Of a stretch of DNA of 64,000 nucleotides, positions 18,701 to 28,462 are shown one piece after another. The notes under the pieces are model-generated. The model did no database searches. It was not told the origin of the DNA and saw only the letters and a program-made list of their open reading frames with translations. Position 1 is the stretch's first letter; the number at the start of each line of letters is the position of its first letter. The stretch spans positions 1-64,000 of the forward strand of contig JAWODJ010000034.1 of NCBI GenBank assembly GCA_046483315.1. Direction: 5' to 3'. This DNA is from PXAP01 sp046483315. Its GTDB lineage: Bacteria > Bacteroidota > Bacteroidia > Bacteroidales > PUMT01. A program made the position numbers and the translations under genes.

Positions 18701-20803
18701 ATGGCTACACTAGAGAAAATACGAAATCGTGCAGGAGTGCTGGTAGCAGTTGTTATCGGGCTTGCCCTGTTTGCATTTATTCTTGGAGATATTCTGGGAT
18801 CAGGCCCCTCCCTCTTTACAGATACTCAGTTCGAGATTGCTGAAATTGCCGGCGAATCTGTTTCATACCAGAATTTTCAGCAGAAAGTTGACCAGCTTTC
18901 GGAGGTTTATATGCTCAATTCAGGGGAAACTGCCCTTGATTCGGAAACCTATGAAAGTATCCTGGAACAGGCCTGGCAGTTAATGCTGAGAGAAATTATA
19001 CTGGAACATGAATATGATCGTCTCGGACTGGGTATCAGCTCCGAGGAGTTGTTTGACATGGTGCAGGGGTCTAACATACACCCGTTTGTGCGTCAGCTTT
19101 TCACCGATCCTTCAACAGGAACTTTTGACCAGAATGCTGTAATTCAGTTCCTCAGATCAATGAATCAGGATCCCACCGGTCAGCAAAGAGCTTACTGGCT
19201 TTATGTGGAACAGGAAATAGCACAGGAGAGAAAACTTACAAAATACAACAACCTGATAAGTAAAGGCTTATATATAACTCCTCTTCAGGCCGAACAGGCA
19301 TGGGAGGAAAACAATAAAAGTGTAAATTTTGATTTCATTGTTCAGCGGTTCAATACCATTCATGACAGCCTGGTTGATGTCAGTTCATCAGAGGTAAGAA
19401 AGTATTACCGCCGGAACAGAGATGACTTCAGCCAGGTGGCATCACGGGATATTGAATATGTAGCATTCGACATATCACCGTCGGAGGAAGATGACAGGCT
19501 GGCGCAGGAATGGATTGGAAGCATGGAGGATGAGTTCAGGGAAGTTGAAGAAGTACGGCAGTTCATAAACCTTAATTCAGATATCCCTTTTGAACCTGTA
19601 AATTACGGTTATGACGAATTACCTGAAAGCATCGCTGATTTCATGTTCAGTGCACGACCGGGAGAGATTTTCGGGCCCTATTTTGAAGAAAACAGCTACC
19701 GGCTTTCGCGCCTTGTGGAGATTAACTTTGTACCCGATTCTGTGCGTGCCCGTCATATACTTATCCAGTCCGGGGATGAACTGGATTATGAACAGGCAGG
19801 CAGAATGGCAGACAGCCTTCTTGAGGCAGCCCGCAGGGGAGAGAACTTTGAAATGATGGCCATGCAGCATTCAGATGACATGGGTACCCGGTTTGATGGA
19901 GGTAATCTTGGATGGTTTACCGAGGGAATGATGGTTCAGGAGTTTAATGAGGCATGTTTCTCAGCCCGGAGAGGAGAATTCTTCGTTGTCGAAACCCAGT
20001 TTGGATTCCATGTTACCCAGGTAACAGCAAGATCTCCCGAGATAAAAAAAATAAAATATGCCACACTGGCACGCGAAGTGACACCCAGCTCAGCCACATA
20101 CCAGCGCATATACACCAGAGCCAGCCAGTTTGCAGGCATGAACGACACTTACGATAAATTCGTGGAGGCAGCTGAAGATGAAGAGGTCACACTGAGAACG
20201 GCAAATAATATCCTGATAGATGACAAACAGATTCCCGGACTGGAGTCTGCCCGTGAAGTGATAAGGTGGGCATTTGAAGCACGTGAAAAATCCCTGTCCC
20301 CTATCTTTGAAATCGAAGACAGGTTTGTAATCGCTGCGCTTAAAGAAGTACGCAAGGAAGGTTATAAACCCCTCGAGGAAGCAAGTCCTGAAATTGAATC
20401 CATCCTTATAAGGCAAAAGAAAGGAGAGATAATTGCCTCCGGGTTGCAAAGCAGGACAGAAGAAGGAAATGATCTGGAGACAATTGCATCCATGCTGAAT
20501 ACACAGGTTGAACAGGCAGAAAATATTCTTTTCTCATCATTTTCCGTACCGGGAGCAGGAATCGAACCCCGTCTCATAGCTGCAGCTGTCAGTACCCGCG
20601 AAGACCAGCTTTCCGGTCCGGTAACCGGGGAAAACGGCGTTTACCTTATCAAAGTGACTTCAGTCAGCATTCCGGAAGAAAAAGATGTTGATATGGCAAA
20701 AACCGGGCTGGAAAACAGTCAACATTCAAGGGTCAGCTTCGATGTTTTTGAAGCTCTGAAGGAAGAAGCCAATATTAAAGACAACCGGCACAACTTCTTT
20801 TAA
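18701..20803 (+). CDS. ppiD: periplasmic peptidyl-prolyl isomerase, PpiD/SurA type
   Basis: A 700-residue membrane-anchored foldase. An N-terminal transmembrane anchor (GVLVAVVIGLALFAFILGDIL) is followed by a SurA-like chaperone region (about 35-330) and a parvulin PPIase domain (about 345-450) containing RARHILI, the HSDDMGTRFDGGNLGWF block and FGFHVTQV. A second, degenerate parvulin-like stretch may follow. It folds outer-membrane and periplasmic proteins leaving the Sec translocon. Length and architecture match the Bacteroidota PpiD form. A hairpin terminator follows immediately, so it ends a transcription unit. It lies next to lptC and outer-membrane genes. Confidence 0.92.
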   Translation: MATLEKIRNRAGVLVAVVIGLALFAFILGDILGSGPSLFTDTQFEIAEIAGESVSYQNFQQKVDQLSEVYMLNSGETALDSETYESILEQAWQLMLREIILEHEYDRLGLGISSEELFDMVQGSNIHPFVRQLFTDPSTGTFDQNAVIQFLRSMNQDPTGQQRAYWLYVEQEIAQERKLTKYNNLISKGLYITPLQAEQAWEENNKSVNFDFIVQRFNTIHDSLVDVSSSEVRKYYRRNRDDFSQVASRDIEYVAFDISPSEEDDRLAQEWIGSMEDEFREVEEVRQFINLNSDIPFEPVNYGYDELPESIADFMFSARPGEIFGPYFEENSYRLSRLVEINFVPDSVRARHILIQSGDELDYEQAGRMADSLLEAARRGENFEMMAMQHSDDMGTRFDGGNLGWFTEGMMVQEFNEACFSARRGEFFVVETQFGFHVTQVTARSPEIKKIKYATLAREVTPSSATYQRIYTRASQFAGMNDTYDKFVEAAEDEEVTLRTANNILIDDKQIPGLESAREVIRWAFEAREKSLSPIFEIEDRFVIAALKEVRKEGYKPLEEASPEIESILIRQKKGEIIASGLQSRTEEGNDLETIASMLNTQVEQAENILFSSFSVPGAGIEPRLIAAAVSTREDQLSGPVTGENGVYLIKVTSVSIPEEKDVDMAKTGLENSQHSRVSFDVFEALKEEANIKDNRHNFF

Positions 20804-20828
20804 TTCTCCTGTTCGGCAATATATTATC

Positions 20829-20868
20829 AAATGCGGTTAAAACGAAGGTTTTGGCCGCATTTTTTTTT
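20829..20868 (+). terminator. intrinsic terminator after ppiD
   Basis: A 15-bp stem with two G-T pairs: AAATGCGGTTAAAAC (20829-20843) against GTTTTGGCCGCATTT (20848-20862), tetraloop GAAG, then a T-run to 20868. Confidence 0.93.
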
Positions 20869-20914
20869 ACTTTAGCAGCAGAGACTAAAATTAAGAAATT
20901 AAGTAATAAAGCAG

Positions 20915-21745
20915 ATGGAAGCATTTCATAATATGGAAAGCCTTATAAAAATGGCGCTGGAGGAAGACCTCCGGGATATTGGGGATATTACTTCAGATTC
21001 CATATTTAAAGACGAGAATTATGTTTTTAAGTTAATATCAAAAGACAGCGGTATCCTTTGTGGAATTGAGATATTCAGAAGGGTAATGCAAATGGCCGAT
21101 TGCATGATCCGTATAACCAACTATTTTTATGACGGCAACCAAATTAACAAAGGAGACGTGGTGGCTGAGGTCGCAGGCCAGGTGAGGAGCATACTAAGAT
21201 CTGAACGGACTGCCTTGAATTTTATCTCAATGCTTTCTGCCGTGGCTACCAGAACATCAGAATTTGTAAAAAAAGCAGAGGGCAAAGTAATTATACTTGA
21301 TACCAGGAAGACCATACCAGGATACCGGCAACTTCAGAAATACGCAGTGAAATGCGGTGGTGGTCATAACCACCGGATGGGGTTGTACGATATGGTGATG
21401 ATTAAAGACAATCATATTGATGCAGCCGGCGGTATAAGGGCCGCTGTAGACAGGATAAGGGAAAAATGGGGAAACAGGTTTAGAATAGAAGTTGAAGCAA
21501 GAAATATCAGTGAAGTTAAAGAAGCAATTACCTGCCGGGTAGACAGGATAATGCTGGACAATATGAGTAACAGTGAAACAGCTGAGGCTGTGAAACTGAT
21601 AGGTGGAATAAGCGAGACCGAGGCATCAGGGAATATAACAACAGACAGAATAAAATCTGTTGGATTAACAGGTGTTGATTTCCTGTCTGCAGGAGAACTT
21701 ACAAATTCAATAAAGGCATTTGACTTCAGTTTAAAGAAAAAATAA
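20915..21745 (+). CDS. nadC: nicotinate-nucleotide pyrophosphorylase (carboxylating)
   Basis: A 276-residue quinolinate phosphoribosyltransferase that makes nicotinate mononucleotide from quinolinate and PRPP, the step joining de novo synthesis to the NAD pathway. Visible are EEDLRDIGDITSDS near the N-terminus, the substrate arginine region SERTALNFISMLSAVAT, LDTRKTIPGYR, KCGGGHNHRMGLYDMVMIKDNH and the C-terminal VGLTGVDFLSAGELT. Full length. It is 4 nt upstream of nadB, so the two are coupled. A start at 20933 (MESLIK) is equally possible. No nadA lies in the window. Confidence 0.96.
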   Translation: MEAFHNMESLIKMALEEDLRDIGDITSDSIFKDENYVFKLISKDSGILCGIEIFRRVMQMADCMIRITNYFYDGNQINKGDVVAEVAGQVRSILRSERTALNFISMLSAVATRTSEFVKKAEGKVIILDTRKTIPGYRQLQKYAVKCGGGHNHRMGLYDMVMIKDNHIDAAGGIRAAVDRIREKWGNRFRIEVEARNISEVKEAITCRVDRIMLDNMSNSETAEAVKLIGGISETEASGNITTDRIKSVGLTGVDFLSAGELTNSIKAFDFSLKKK

Positions 21746-21749
21746 GAAG

Positions 21750-23315
21750 ATGAGACACTATTTCGATGTAGTTGTTGTGGGAACCGGGCTTGCAGGTCTT
21801 ACCTGTGCCACATACCTCAGAAAAGCAGGAATCGATGTTGCAGTAATGACCAAAGAGTCAAAAATTAATGAAACCAATACCTTCTATGCCCAGGGAGGTA
21901 TAATTGCTTCCACGGATGACGATTCTGCCGAACTTTTGCGCAGTGATCTGCTCAGGGCCGGTTCCGGTTACAACAATCTCGAGGCAATTGATTTTTTTGT
22001 CAGAAATGGCCCTCCCCTGGTGTTTGATTTTCTGGTTAATGAGGCTGAAATAGAGTTCAGCCTGTCAGAGGAAGGAAAAATAGATTATACAGAAGAAGCA
22101 GCGCACAGTAAAAGACGGATAGTTCATTATGAAGATCACACGGGTGATAAAATAGAAAATTCTCTTATTAATTACGCAAAACAGAAAGGAGTGAAGTTCC
22201 TGACAGATTATACTGCCATAGATTTGATAACAAATAACCATCACTCCCGGGATCCCCAGGAGGTCTATCGTGAAAGGGAAGTCTTCGGGGTGTACGCACT
22301 CAATAATAAAAACGGGAATTCGGAAGCCTTTTTTTCTTCAAATGTAGTACTGGCAACAGGGGGCACGGGAAATCTTTATTATCACAGCACCAATCCCGTT
22401 TCTGCCACCGGCGATGGCATAAGTATGGCATACAGGGCAGGGGCTGATATTATCAACGCAGAATTTGTGCAATTCCATCCAACCTGTTTGTTCCATAAGG
22501 ATATTAAAAGATTTCTGATATCAGAATCACTCAGGGGAGAAGGTGGCAGACTAAAAGATCATAAGGGAAAGGAATTCATGCAGGAATACTCGGAAATGGG
22601 AGACCTTGCACCAAGAGATGTTGTATCAAGAGGAGTATACGACCGGATATGTACAACAGGAAGGGAATACATGCTCCTTGATATTGCAAATTATTACAAG
22701 GGAAAGATCCCGCTGGAGAAAAGATTCTCAAAGATTTATTCCACCTGCCTGGAAGGAGGAATTGATATCACAAGGGAACCCATACCCATAACGCCGGCAG
22801 CTCACTATTTCTGTGGAGGAATAAAAGCTGATACGCATGGAAAGACCTCCCTGAAAAATCTCTATGCAATTGGTGAAGTTTCCTGCACCGGACTTCATGG
22901 GGCAAACAGACTTGCTTCAGCCTCTTTGCTGGAGGGACTCCTTTGGGGCAAGTCCTCAGCCGAAGATATAACAATCAACCGCAATGCGATAAGAAAGCAG
23001 CGATTTGATAATATACCGGACTGGGAGACTCCGCCATACGCAGAGGACTTTGACCCGTTGCTGATCGACCAGGACATGCAGGTTATTCAACTGACAATGT
23101 GGAATTATTCAGGCATAATACGTACTGAAAAAGGACTCAGGCGGGCTGAAGCCGATCTTGAATATTTTGCACACAGAATAATGAAATTCTATAAAAGTGC
23201 AAAAATAAACAAACAGATAATTGAACTCAGGAATGCCGTTGTGAGCTCCCAGCTGATTGTTGCCGCAGCACTGAAAAACAACTTCTCAGCAGGCTGTCAT
23301 TATATACAAAAATAG
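21750..23315 (+). CDS. nadB: L-aspartate oxidase
   Basis: A 521-residue flavoprotein that oxidises aspartate to iminoaspartate, the first step of de novo NAD synthesis. The N-terminal FAD motif VVVGTGLAGLTCATYLRKAG is followed by NETNTFYAQGGI, the covalent-FAD-free succinate dehydrogenase-like core (LATGGTGNLYY, FVQFHPTCLF, ISESLRGEGGRL) and the capping arginine region PAAHYFCGGIKAD, then GEVSCTGLHGANRLASASLLEG. The C-terminal helical domain is present. It overlaps functionally with nadC 4 nt upstream; NadA would be needed to form quinolinate and must be elsewhere. Its stop is only 11 nt from the convergent end of ftsZ. Confidence 0.96.
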   Translation: MRHYFDVVVVGTGLAGLTCATYLRKAGIDVAVMTKESKINETNTFYAQGGIIASTDDDSAELLRSDLLRAGSGYNNLEAIDFFVRNGPPLVFDFLVNEAEIEFSLSEEGKIDYTEEAAHSKRRIVHYEDHTGDKIENSLINYAKQKGVKFLTDYTAIDLITNNHHSRDPQEVYREREVFGVYALNNKNGNSEAFFSSNVVLATGGTGNLYYHSTNPVSATGDGISMAYRAGADIINAEFVQFHPTCLFHKDIKRFLISESLRGEGGRLKDHKGKEFMQEYSEMGDLAPRDVVSRGVYDRICTTGREYMLLDIANYYKGKIPLEKRFSKIYSTCLEGGIDITREPIPITPAAHYFCGGIKADTHGKTSLKNLYAIGEVSCTGLHGANRLASASLLEGLLWGKSSAEDITINRNAIRKQRFDNIPDWETPPYAEDFDPLLIDQDMQVIQLTMWNYSGIIRTEKGLRRAEADLEYFAHRIMKFYKSAKINKQIIELRNAVVSSQLIVAAALKNNFSAGCHYIQK

Positions 23316-23326
23316 ATTTCCGGCTA

Positions 23327-24811
23327 TTAATCAACATTATCGTGCAGGAAGCCATTATCCTGTCGGAACCTGGGACCCTTTTCCCCTTCCTCGGACAGAG
23401 TATACCTGCTGACGGGGTTTTCAGATGATTTTTTTGACAGGTTTATATTTATTTTTTTTCTTTCAAAGGCTGGTTGTTTTTCCATTTCTTCAATTTCCTC
23501 CTTCTCATTGACATTCAAATAATTTTTTTCTTTCAGCCTGTTTCCCGCTTCCTTAAGTTTTGCTGCCCGACCGCTCACCCGATTTTCAGACAGTCCGGAT
23601 TCATCATCAGATTCAGTGCCATCATCACTTATGGAATAAACCTCCCTTCCCGATCCTTTTATATCAAACTCAATTCTGGTTTGACTCCTGTCAATATCAT
23701 AGTTATCAACAGATTTTTGCTTCCTGTCCCTCACAGTGAATCCACCTTTTACCTCACTTTTATCGGGAGTGGGAAATTCATCAAGGGTCAGTTTTTCAAT
23801 ATCTTTGCGTCGTGAATATAGCTCAGGAATTGAATTGGATTCAAATCCGGTTGCTATTATTGTAACAGATATCTTTTCACCGAGAGAGTCTTCCGTGCAG
23901 GTTCCCCAAATAATATTTGTATTTGAAGCCGTTTCTGCAGTCACAAAATCCGTAATCTCACCAACCTCATCCATACTCACCTCGTCAATTCCTGAAGTGA
24001 TATTAAGCAAAATATTTTTTGCCCCGCGAATATCATTATTATTAAGTAAAGGAGAGGAGATAGCACCCTTTATTGCCTTAAGGGCACGGTCCTCACCATC
24101 TGCAACTGATGAACCAAGTATAGCGACACCACTGTCTGACATAACCGTTTGCACATCGGCAAAATCAACATTCACATGTCCGTGTACAGTAATAATCTCT
24201 GCTATACCCTTGGCTGCGCTGGTAAGAACATTATCGGCACGGGAAAATGCCTCACTTATCTTCAGGTCGCCAAAAATCTCCCGTAACTTTTCATTATTGA
24301 TTACCAAGAGGGAATCAACATGTTCTCTCAGCTCATTGATACCATCTATGGCCTGATTAATGCGCACCCTTCCTTCAAATTTAAAAGGGATAGTCACAAT
24401 GGCCACCGTCAGCAAACCCATCTCCTTTGCAGCCCTTGCAATAACCGGTGCAGCTCCCGTTCCGGTTCCGCCGCCCATACCGGCAGTAATGAAAACCATC
24501 TTTGTGTTTCCTGAAAGGGCCTCTATAACATCATCCAGATTTTCTATGGCCGCCTGTTTGCCTATTTCCGGCTTATTTCCTGCACCTCTTCCTTCTGTAA
24601 GAGATTCTCCGAGTTGTATTTTGACAGGCACCTTACTGTTGGCCAGAGCCTGGGCATCGGTATTGCAATTAACAAAATTTACATCCTTAATCCCTGAAAG
24701 GAACATATGATTTACAGCATTACCGCCGCCTCCGCCTATTCCAACTACTTTAATAATTGAGGAACGATCTACGGGAAGATCAAAATTCATTATTTCACCT
24801 GTATTTGTCAT
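23327..24811 (-). CDS. ftsZ: cell division protein FtsZ
   Basis: A tubulin-like GTPase forming the Z ring; 494 residues from the chosen start. The nucleotide region KVVGIGGGGGNAVNHM, the tubulin signature GMGGGTGTGAAP and the synergy-loop DFADVQTVMSDSG are all present. A long charged linker (about 330-480) leads to a short C-terminal tail, the region that binds FtsA. I chose the ATG that gives MTNTGEIMNFDLP because other Bacteroidota FtsZ proteins begin in this way; an upstream ATG at 24832 would add seven residues. It is the last gene of the dcw cluster, 133 nt after ftsA from this start, and could have its own promoter there. Confidence 0.97.
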   Translation of the reverse strand: MTNTGEIMNFDLPVDRSSIIKVVGIGGGGGNAVNHMFLSGIKDVNFVNCNTDAQALANSKVPVKIQLGESLTEGRGAGNKPEIGKQAAIENLDDVIEALSGNTKMVFITAGMGGGTGTGAAPVIARAAKEMGLLTVAIVTIPFKFEGRVRINQAIDGINELREHVDSLLVINNEKLREIFGDLKISEAFSRADNVLTSAAKGIAEIITVHGHVNVDFADVQTVMSDSGVAILGSSVADGEDRALKAIKGAISSPLLNNNDIRGAKNILLNITSGIDEVSMDEVGEITDFVTAETASNTNIIWGTCTEDSLGEKISVTIIATGFESNSIPELYSRRKDIEKLTLDEFPTPDKSEVKGGFTVRDRKQKSVDNYDIDRSQTRIEFDIKGSGREVYSISDDGTESDDESGLSENRVSGRAAKLKEAGNRLKEKNYLNVNEKEEIEEMEKQPAFERKKININLSKKSSENPVSRYTLSEEGEKGPRFRQDNGFLHDNVD

Positions 24812-24944
24812 AGCTATAAATTTATATTTCAAACTGTTACTGAGTAATAATCCTGATATACGGCATTGTAATCCGCAGAATCATCATATTCTATTGATAG
24901 TTAAAACTTAGACCTTATATGTATTGAAAAAATAATTTTCTTTA

Positions 24945-26264
24945 TCACATTTTTATATCATCCTCCTCAAATATCCTGGTAATGGTTGTCTTTAAATTTT
25001 CAAATATATTGCTCTTTATTCTTGCTTGTTTCTTCTCAGTTTCAAGCTCTTTTTCATCTATTTCACCCGATACCTCATCTGTTTTGAAAAAATCACTTTC
25101 ATCAATTTCTATGTGCTCATAAGCTTTAAGGATTAATCCCACTGCAGTGGAGTACATCGGGTGATTGATCTCATCATCGGGATCACCCGCCAAATGTTCA
25201 CTGGGCGATCCGATCCTGACATCAAGACCGGTACGGAATTTCACAAGCTGTGAAAGATGCGTTAGCAATGCGCCACCCCCCGTAAGCACTATGCCGGCAC
25301 TCAACTGGTCATAAAAACCCGAATTCTCAATCTCAAATGAAGCTGCATCAATTATCTCTTCCATTCTGCTCTGTATTATGTATGCAAGGTTCTTGAAGGA
25401 AATCTCCTTGGGCTCCCTCCCGCTGATACCAGGTATAGTAACCACCTTATCTTCAGGGGCTATCTCACCCAGAGCCGAGCCAAATTGTATTTTAAGCAAT
25501 TCAGCCTGACGCATCAATATAGAGCATCCCTGTTTGATATCTTCGGTAACAACATTTCCTCCAAATGGTATGACAGCAGTATGCCGTATTATGCCATCAT
25601 AATATACCGCCAGATCGGTCGTTCCCCCACCGATATCTACAAGTGCCACACCGGCTTCCTTCTCATCATCGGTAAGCACCGCTTCGGCCGAAGCAAGTGG
25701 TTCAAGTATAAGGTCCCGGACCTTCAGGCCAACACGGCTCACACATTTATCTATATTTTTTGCCGAAGAAACCTGTCCTATCACAATATTGAAATTAGCT
25801 TCCAGCCTTTTACCGGTCATTCCGACAGGATTTTTTATATTGTGTTCATTATCAACAATAAAGTTCTGAGGAAGCACATGAATTATCTCCTCACCAACAT
25901 CAATGGGAATCCTGAACATATCATCAACGAGTGCATGGATATCAGATCTGGTTATCTCCTCATCATAGGAATCACGGTTAATATAACCACGATTTCGTAT
26001 GCTTTTGACATGCTGGCCTGCAATTCCCACAAATACCTCCGATACAGGATTGCCTGTCTGCTGCCGTACATCATCAATGGTTTTTTTTATGGCATTTACC
26101 GTTTCTTCAATATTCAGAACGGTACCGCGTTTAACCCCTCGAGATTCAGTTTTGCTGAACGCAAGGATATCAAGCTTATTATTTTCATTCTTTCTGCCAA
26201 CAATCGAAACAATCTTGGTTGTTCCAATATCAATAGCGGTTACTGTGTTAGTCTTTTTACCCAT
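24945..26264 (-). CDS. ftsA: cell division protein FtsA
   Basis: A 439-residue actin-like protein that tethers FtsZ to the membrane. Signatures are TAIDIGTTKIVSIVG near the N-terminus (ATP phosphate 1), the 1C-domain region with GIAGQHVKSIRNRG, VALVDIGGGTTDLAVY (phosphate 2) and the adenosine motif GIVLTGGGALL. The acidic segment near 400 and a C-terminal helix (NIFENLKTTITRIFEEDD) would serve as linker and membrane-targeting sequence. It lies 6 nt after ftsQ in the dcw operon. Confidence 0.96.
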   Translation of the reverse strand: MGKKTNTVTAIDIGTTKIVSIVGRKNENNKLDILAFSKTESRGVKRGTVLNIEETVNAIKKTIDDVRQQTGNPVSEVFVGIAGQHVKSIRNRGYINRDSYDEEITRSDIHALVDDMFRIPIDVGEEIIHVLPQNFIVDNEHNIKNPVGMTGKRLEANFNIVIGQVSSAKNIDKCVSRVGLKVRDLILEPLASAEAVLTDDEKEAGVALVDIGGGTTDLAVYYDGIIRHTAVIPFGGNVVTEDIKQGCSILMRQAELLKIQFGSALGEIAPEDKVVTIPGISGREPKEISFKNLAYIIQSRMEEIIDAASFEIENSGFYDQLSAGIVLTGGGALLTHLSQLVKFRTGLDVRIGSPSEHLAGDPDDEINHPMYSTAVGLILKAYEHIEIDESDFFKTDEVSGEIDEKELETEKKQARIKSNIFENLKTTITRIFEEDDIKM

Positions 26265-26270
26265 AATATA

Positions 26271-27062
26271 TTATCTTTTAGTACAAATTATCTGATTATC
26301 ATATCTGAGGTCAATTATCTCATAATTATTCCAGCCTTCATTATTAAATCCATATAAATAAAGAGCCTCCAGCTTTCTGAATTTAGTTTCAAATTCGCGG
26401 GCATCACCAAAACGGATAAGGTGGGCACCGACCCGGGGAATGATCTCAAATTCATAGTTACTGTCCACATAAATCTGAGATACCTGGGCACTCCAGAGAT
26501 CAGATTCTGAAATATAAGAGGCCATTTCAAATACCCTGTAAACTACAGAATTCCTTTCCCCCTCCGGTACATTGACATCAAAAATTGATTTTGTGCTGCC
26601 CTCAATAAAAGGTTCTGAGATATTCCCGCTGGCAACAAGAACCCTGCTGGTGTATTTTTCAGACAAAGGCAGAATTACACCCTCACGGTCAAGGTAGTAG
26701 CTCCCACCCTGCCGGTTTATTATTCTTATAACAGGAGTGCGCTGTTCCGCCCGGACATTTAATTGCCCGTCCACAGTTTTATAAATTTCCGCCCTTTTGA
26801 CAAACGGTTCCCCGCCCAGTAACATTTCAAGATCAAGGGTATTTATAGTGCTGAGAGGGTATCCCAGTATCTTATCCTCATTCTGAAGCAGAATATCCAT
26901 AATATCATCCGAAGTGATAAACCTGTTATTAACGCTGTCGGTAATATTTATACTTATCCGTTCGCATATACGGTCATTAAACCTGTCCGACACAAAACCG
27001 GGTACAAATACCAGGTAGGCCACAAGTCCAAGCCAGGCAAACAGTATTTTCAGCTTTTTCAT
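26271..27062 (-). CDS. ftsQ: cell division protein FtsQ/DivIB
   Basis: A 263-residue bitopic divisome protein. One N-terminal membrane segment (ILFAWLGLVAYLVFVPGFV) precedes a periplasmic POTRA domain (about 30-105, FITSDDIMDILL) and a beta domain ending in YNNYEIIDLRYDNQIICTK-like strands. It connects early and late division proteins. Sequence identity to distant FtsQ is low by nature, but position between murC and ftsA and the architecture make the call firm. Gaps are 11 nt to murC and 6 nt to ftsA. Confidence 0.9.
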   Translation of the reverse strand: MKKLKILFAWLGLVAYLVFVPGFVSDRFNDRICERISINITDSVNNRFITSDDIMDILLQNEDKILGYPLSTINTLDLEMLLGGEPFVKRAEIYKTVDGQLNVRAEQRTPVIRIINRQGGSYYLDREGVILPLSEKYTSRVLVASGNISEPFIEGSTKSIFDVNVPEGERNSVVYRVFEMASYISESDLWSAQVSQIYVDSNYEFEIIPRVGAHLIRFGDAREFETKFRKLEALYLYGFNNEGWNNYEIIDLRYDNQIICTKR

Positions 27063-27073
27063 AAACAGGCCTT

Positions 27074-28462
27074 TTATTTATTTAATAAGACTTTCTTTAC
27101 CGGTTCTACCATAGTATCAATATTCCCGGCTCCAAGGATAATTACAATATCGGTCTGCATTTGGTCAATAACAGATGTCAACTGTTCCCTGCTGCAAAGA
27201 ATCTTATTTTTTAATTTTACCTTCCGGTAAATCAATTCTGATGAAACACCGGCTACCGGCTCCTCCCTGGCAGGGTAAATATCAAGCAAAACAAGGTTAT
27301 CCAGCTCCTCCAGGCTCTCTGCAAAATCACCGGCAAAATCCCTGGTCCGTGAATAAAGATGGGGCTGAAAGACACCGGTAATTTCTCTTCCCGGAAAAAT
27401 CTCCTTTACCGCTGCAATGCATGCCTTTAATTCTTCAGGATGATGAGCATAATCATCTATCAGCACTTTGCCGGGTTTATTTATTATAAAATCGAACCGC
27501 CGGTATACCCCTCCGAAACTTTCCAGTCCGCTTCTTACCTCTTCCACGGTTAATCCGGAAGTCAGTGCCGCAGCAGTTGCGGCGACTGCGTTCTCAACAT
27601 TGAAGCGTCCGGGAATTCCCAGCCTCAGATCTTTATATGATCCTGAAGGGGTTAACAGATCAAACACCGGAGTTCCACCGGCAGAGATCCTGATATTAAA
27701 AGCATAATAATCAGCCCTGTTATCGAGCCCATAACTCAGGAATCTTGCACCTTTGTCAGATTTTCTTTCAGTTTTTAAACCATACTTGCAAATTATCGTA
27801 CCACCGGCCTTTACCTGACGGGTAAAAACAGAAAATGCCTTTACCATCTCATCAAAAGTACCGTAAACATCAAGATGATCAGGATCCATTGAAGTTATTA
27901 CTGCTATAAAAGGATAAAGCTGTAAGAAAGATCTGTCATATTCATCAGCCTCCACAACAAAAAATTCGCTGTTGCCATCCACAAGCAGGTTGGTATTGAA
28001 ATTCTTTAACACTCCGCCCAGAAAAGCATTGCAACCATGTCCGGATTGACTCATAAGGTGTGCAATAAGAGAAGAAACGGAGGTTTTGCCATGGGTTCCT
28101 GCCACAGCTATTCCTTTTGCCTCGTTGACCAGTGCACCAAGAACCACTGACCTTTTGACCATATTGTAATTTCCGGTCTTAAAAAACCCGAATATATTAT
28201 TCCTTTCAGGTATTGCCGGAGTATATATCACCATCAGATCATGCCGTGACCCTTCCCTGGTGAAACATGCAGGAATTGTTTCTGCATCATCACGATATGA
28301 TATTGCAATTCCCTCTTCCGTCAGCTTATCTGTCAGTCCGGTCCGCGTCAGATCATATCCTGCAACCTTTTTTCCAGGTTGATTGAAGTACCTTGCAAGT
28401 GCAGACATACCTATACCTCCCACACCGATAAGATAGACCATATTTATATCACGGATCTTCAA
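27074..28462 (-). CDS. murC: UDP-N-acetylmuramate-L-alanine ligase
   Basis: A 462-residue Mur ligase adding L-alanine to UDP-MurNAc in the cytoplasm. The N-terminal UDP-binding motif VYLIGVGGIGMSALARYF, the ATP loop AGTHGKTSVSS, the EADEYDRSF segment, MDPDHLDVYG and the C-terminal DDYAHHPEE with FQPHLYSRT are all diagnostic for MurC. Full length. Its ATG overlaps the stop of murG by 4 nt, indicating coupled translation. Confidence 0.97.
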   Translation of the reverse strand: MKIRDINMVYLIGVGGIGMSALARYFNQPGKKVAGYDLTRTGLTDKLTEEGIAISYRDDAETIPACFTREGSRHDLMVIYTPAIPERNNIFGFFKTGNYNMVKRSVVLGALVNEAKGIAVAGTHGKTSVSSLIAHLMSQSGHGCNAFLGGVLKNFNTNLLVDGNSEFFVVEADEYDRSFLQLYPFIAVITSMDPDHLDVYGTFDEMVKAFSVFTRQVKAGGTIICKYGLKTERKSDKGARFLSYGLDNRADYYAFNIRISAGGTPVFDLLTPSGSYKDLRLGIPGRFNVENAVAATAAALTSGLTVEEVRSGLESFGGVYRRFDFIINKPGKVLIDDYAHHPEELKACIAAVKEIFPGREITGVFQPHLYSRTRDFAGDFAESLEELDNLVLLDIYPAREEPVAGVSSELIYRKVKLKNKILCSREQLTSVIDQMQTDIVIILGAGNIDTMVEPVKKVLLNK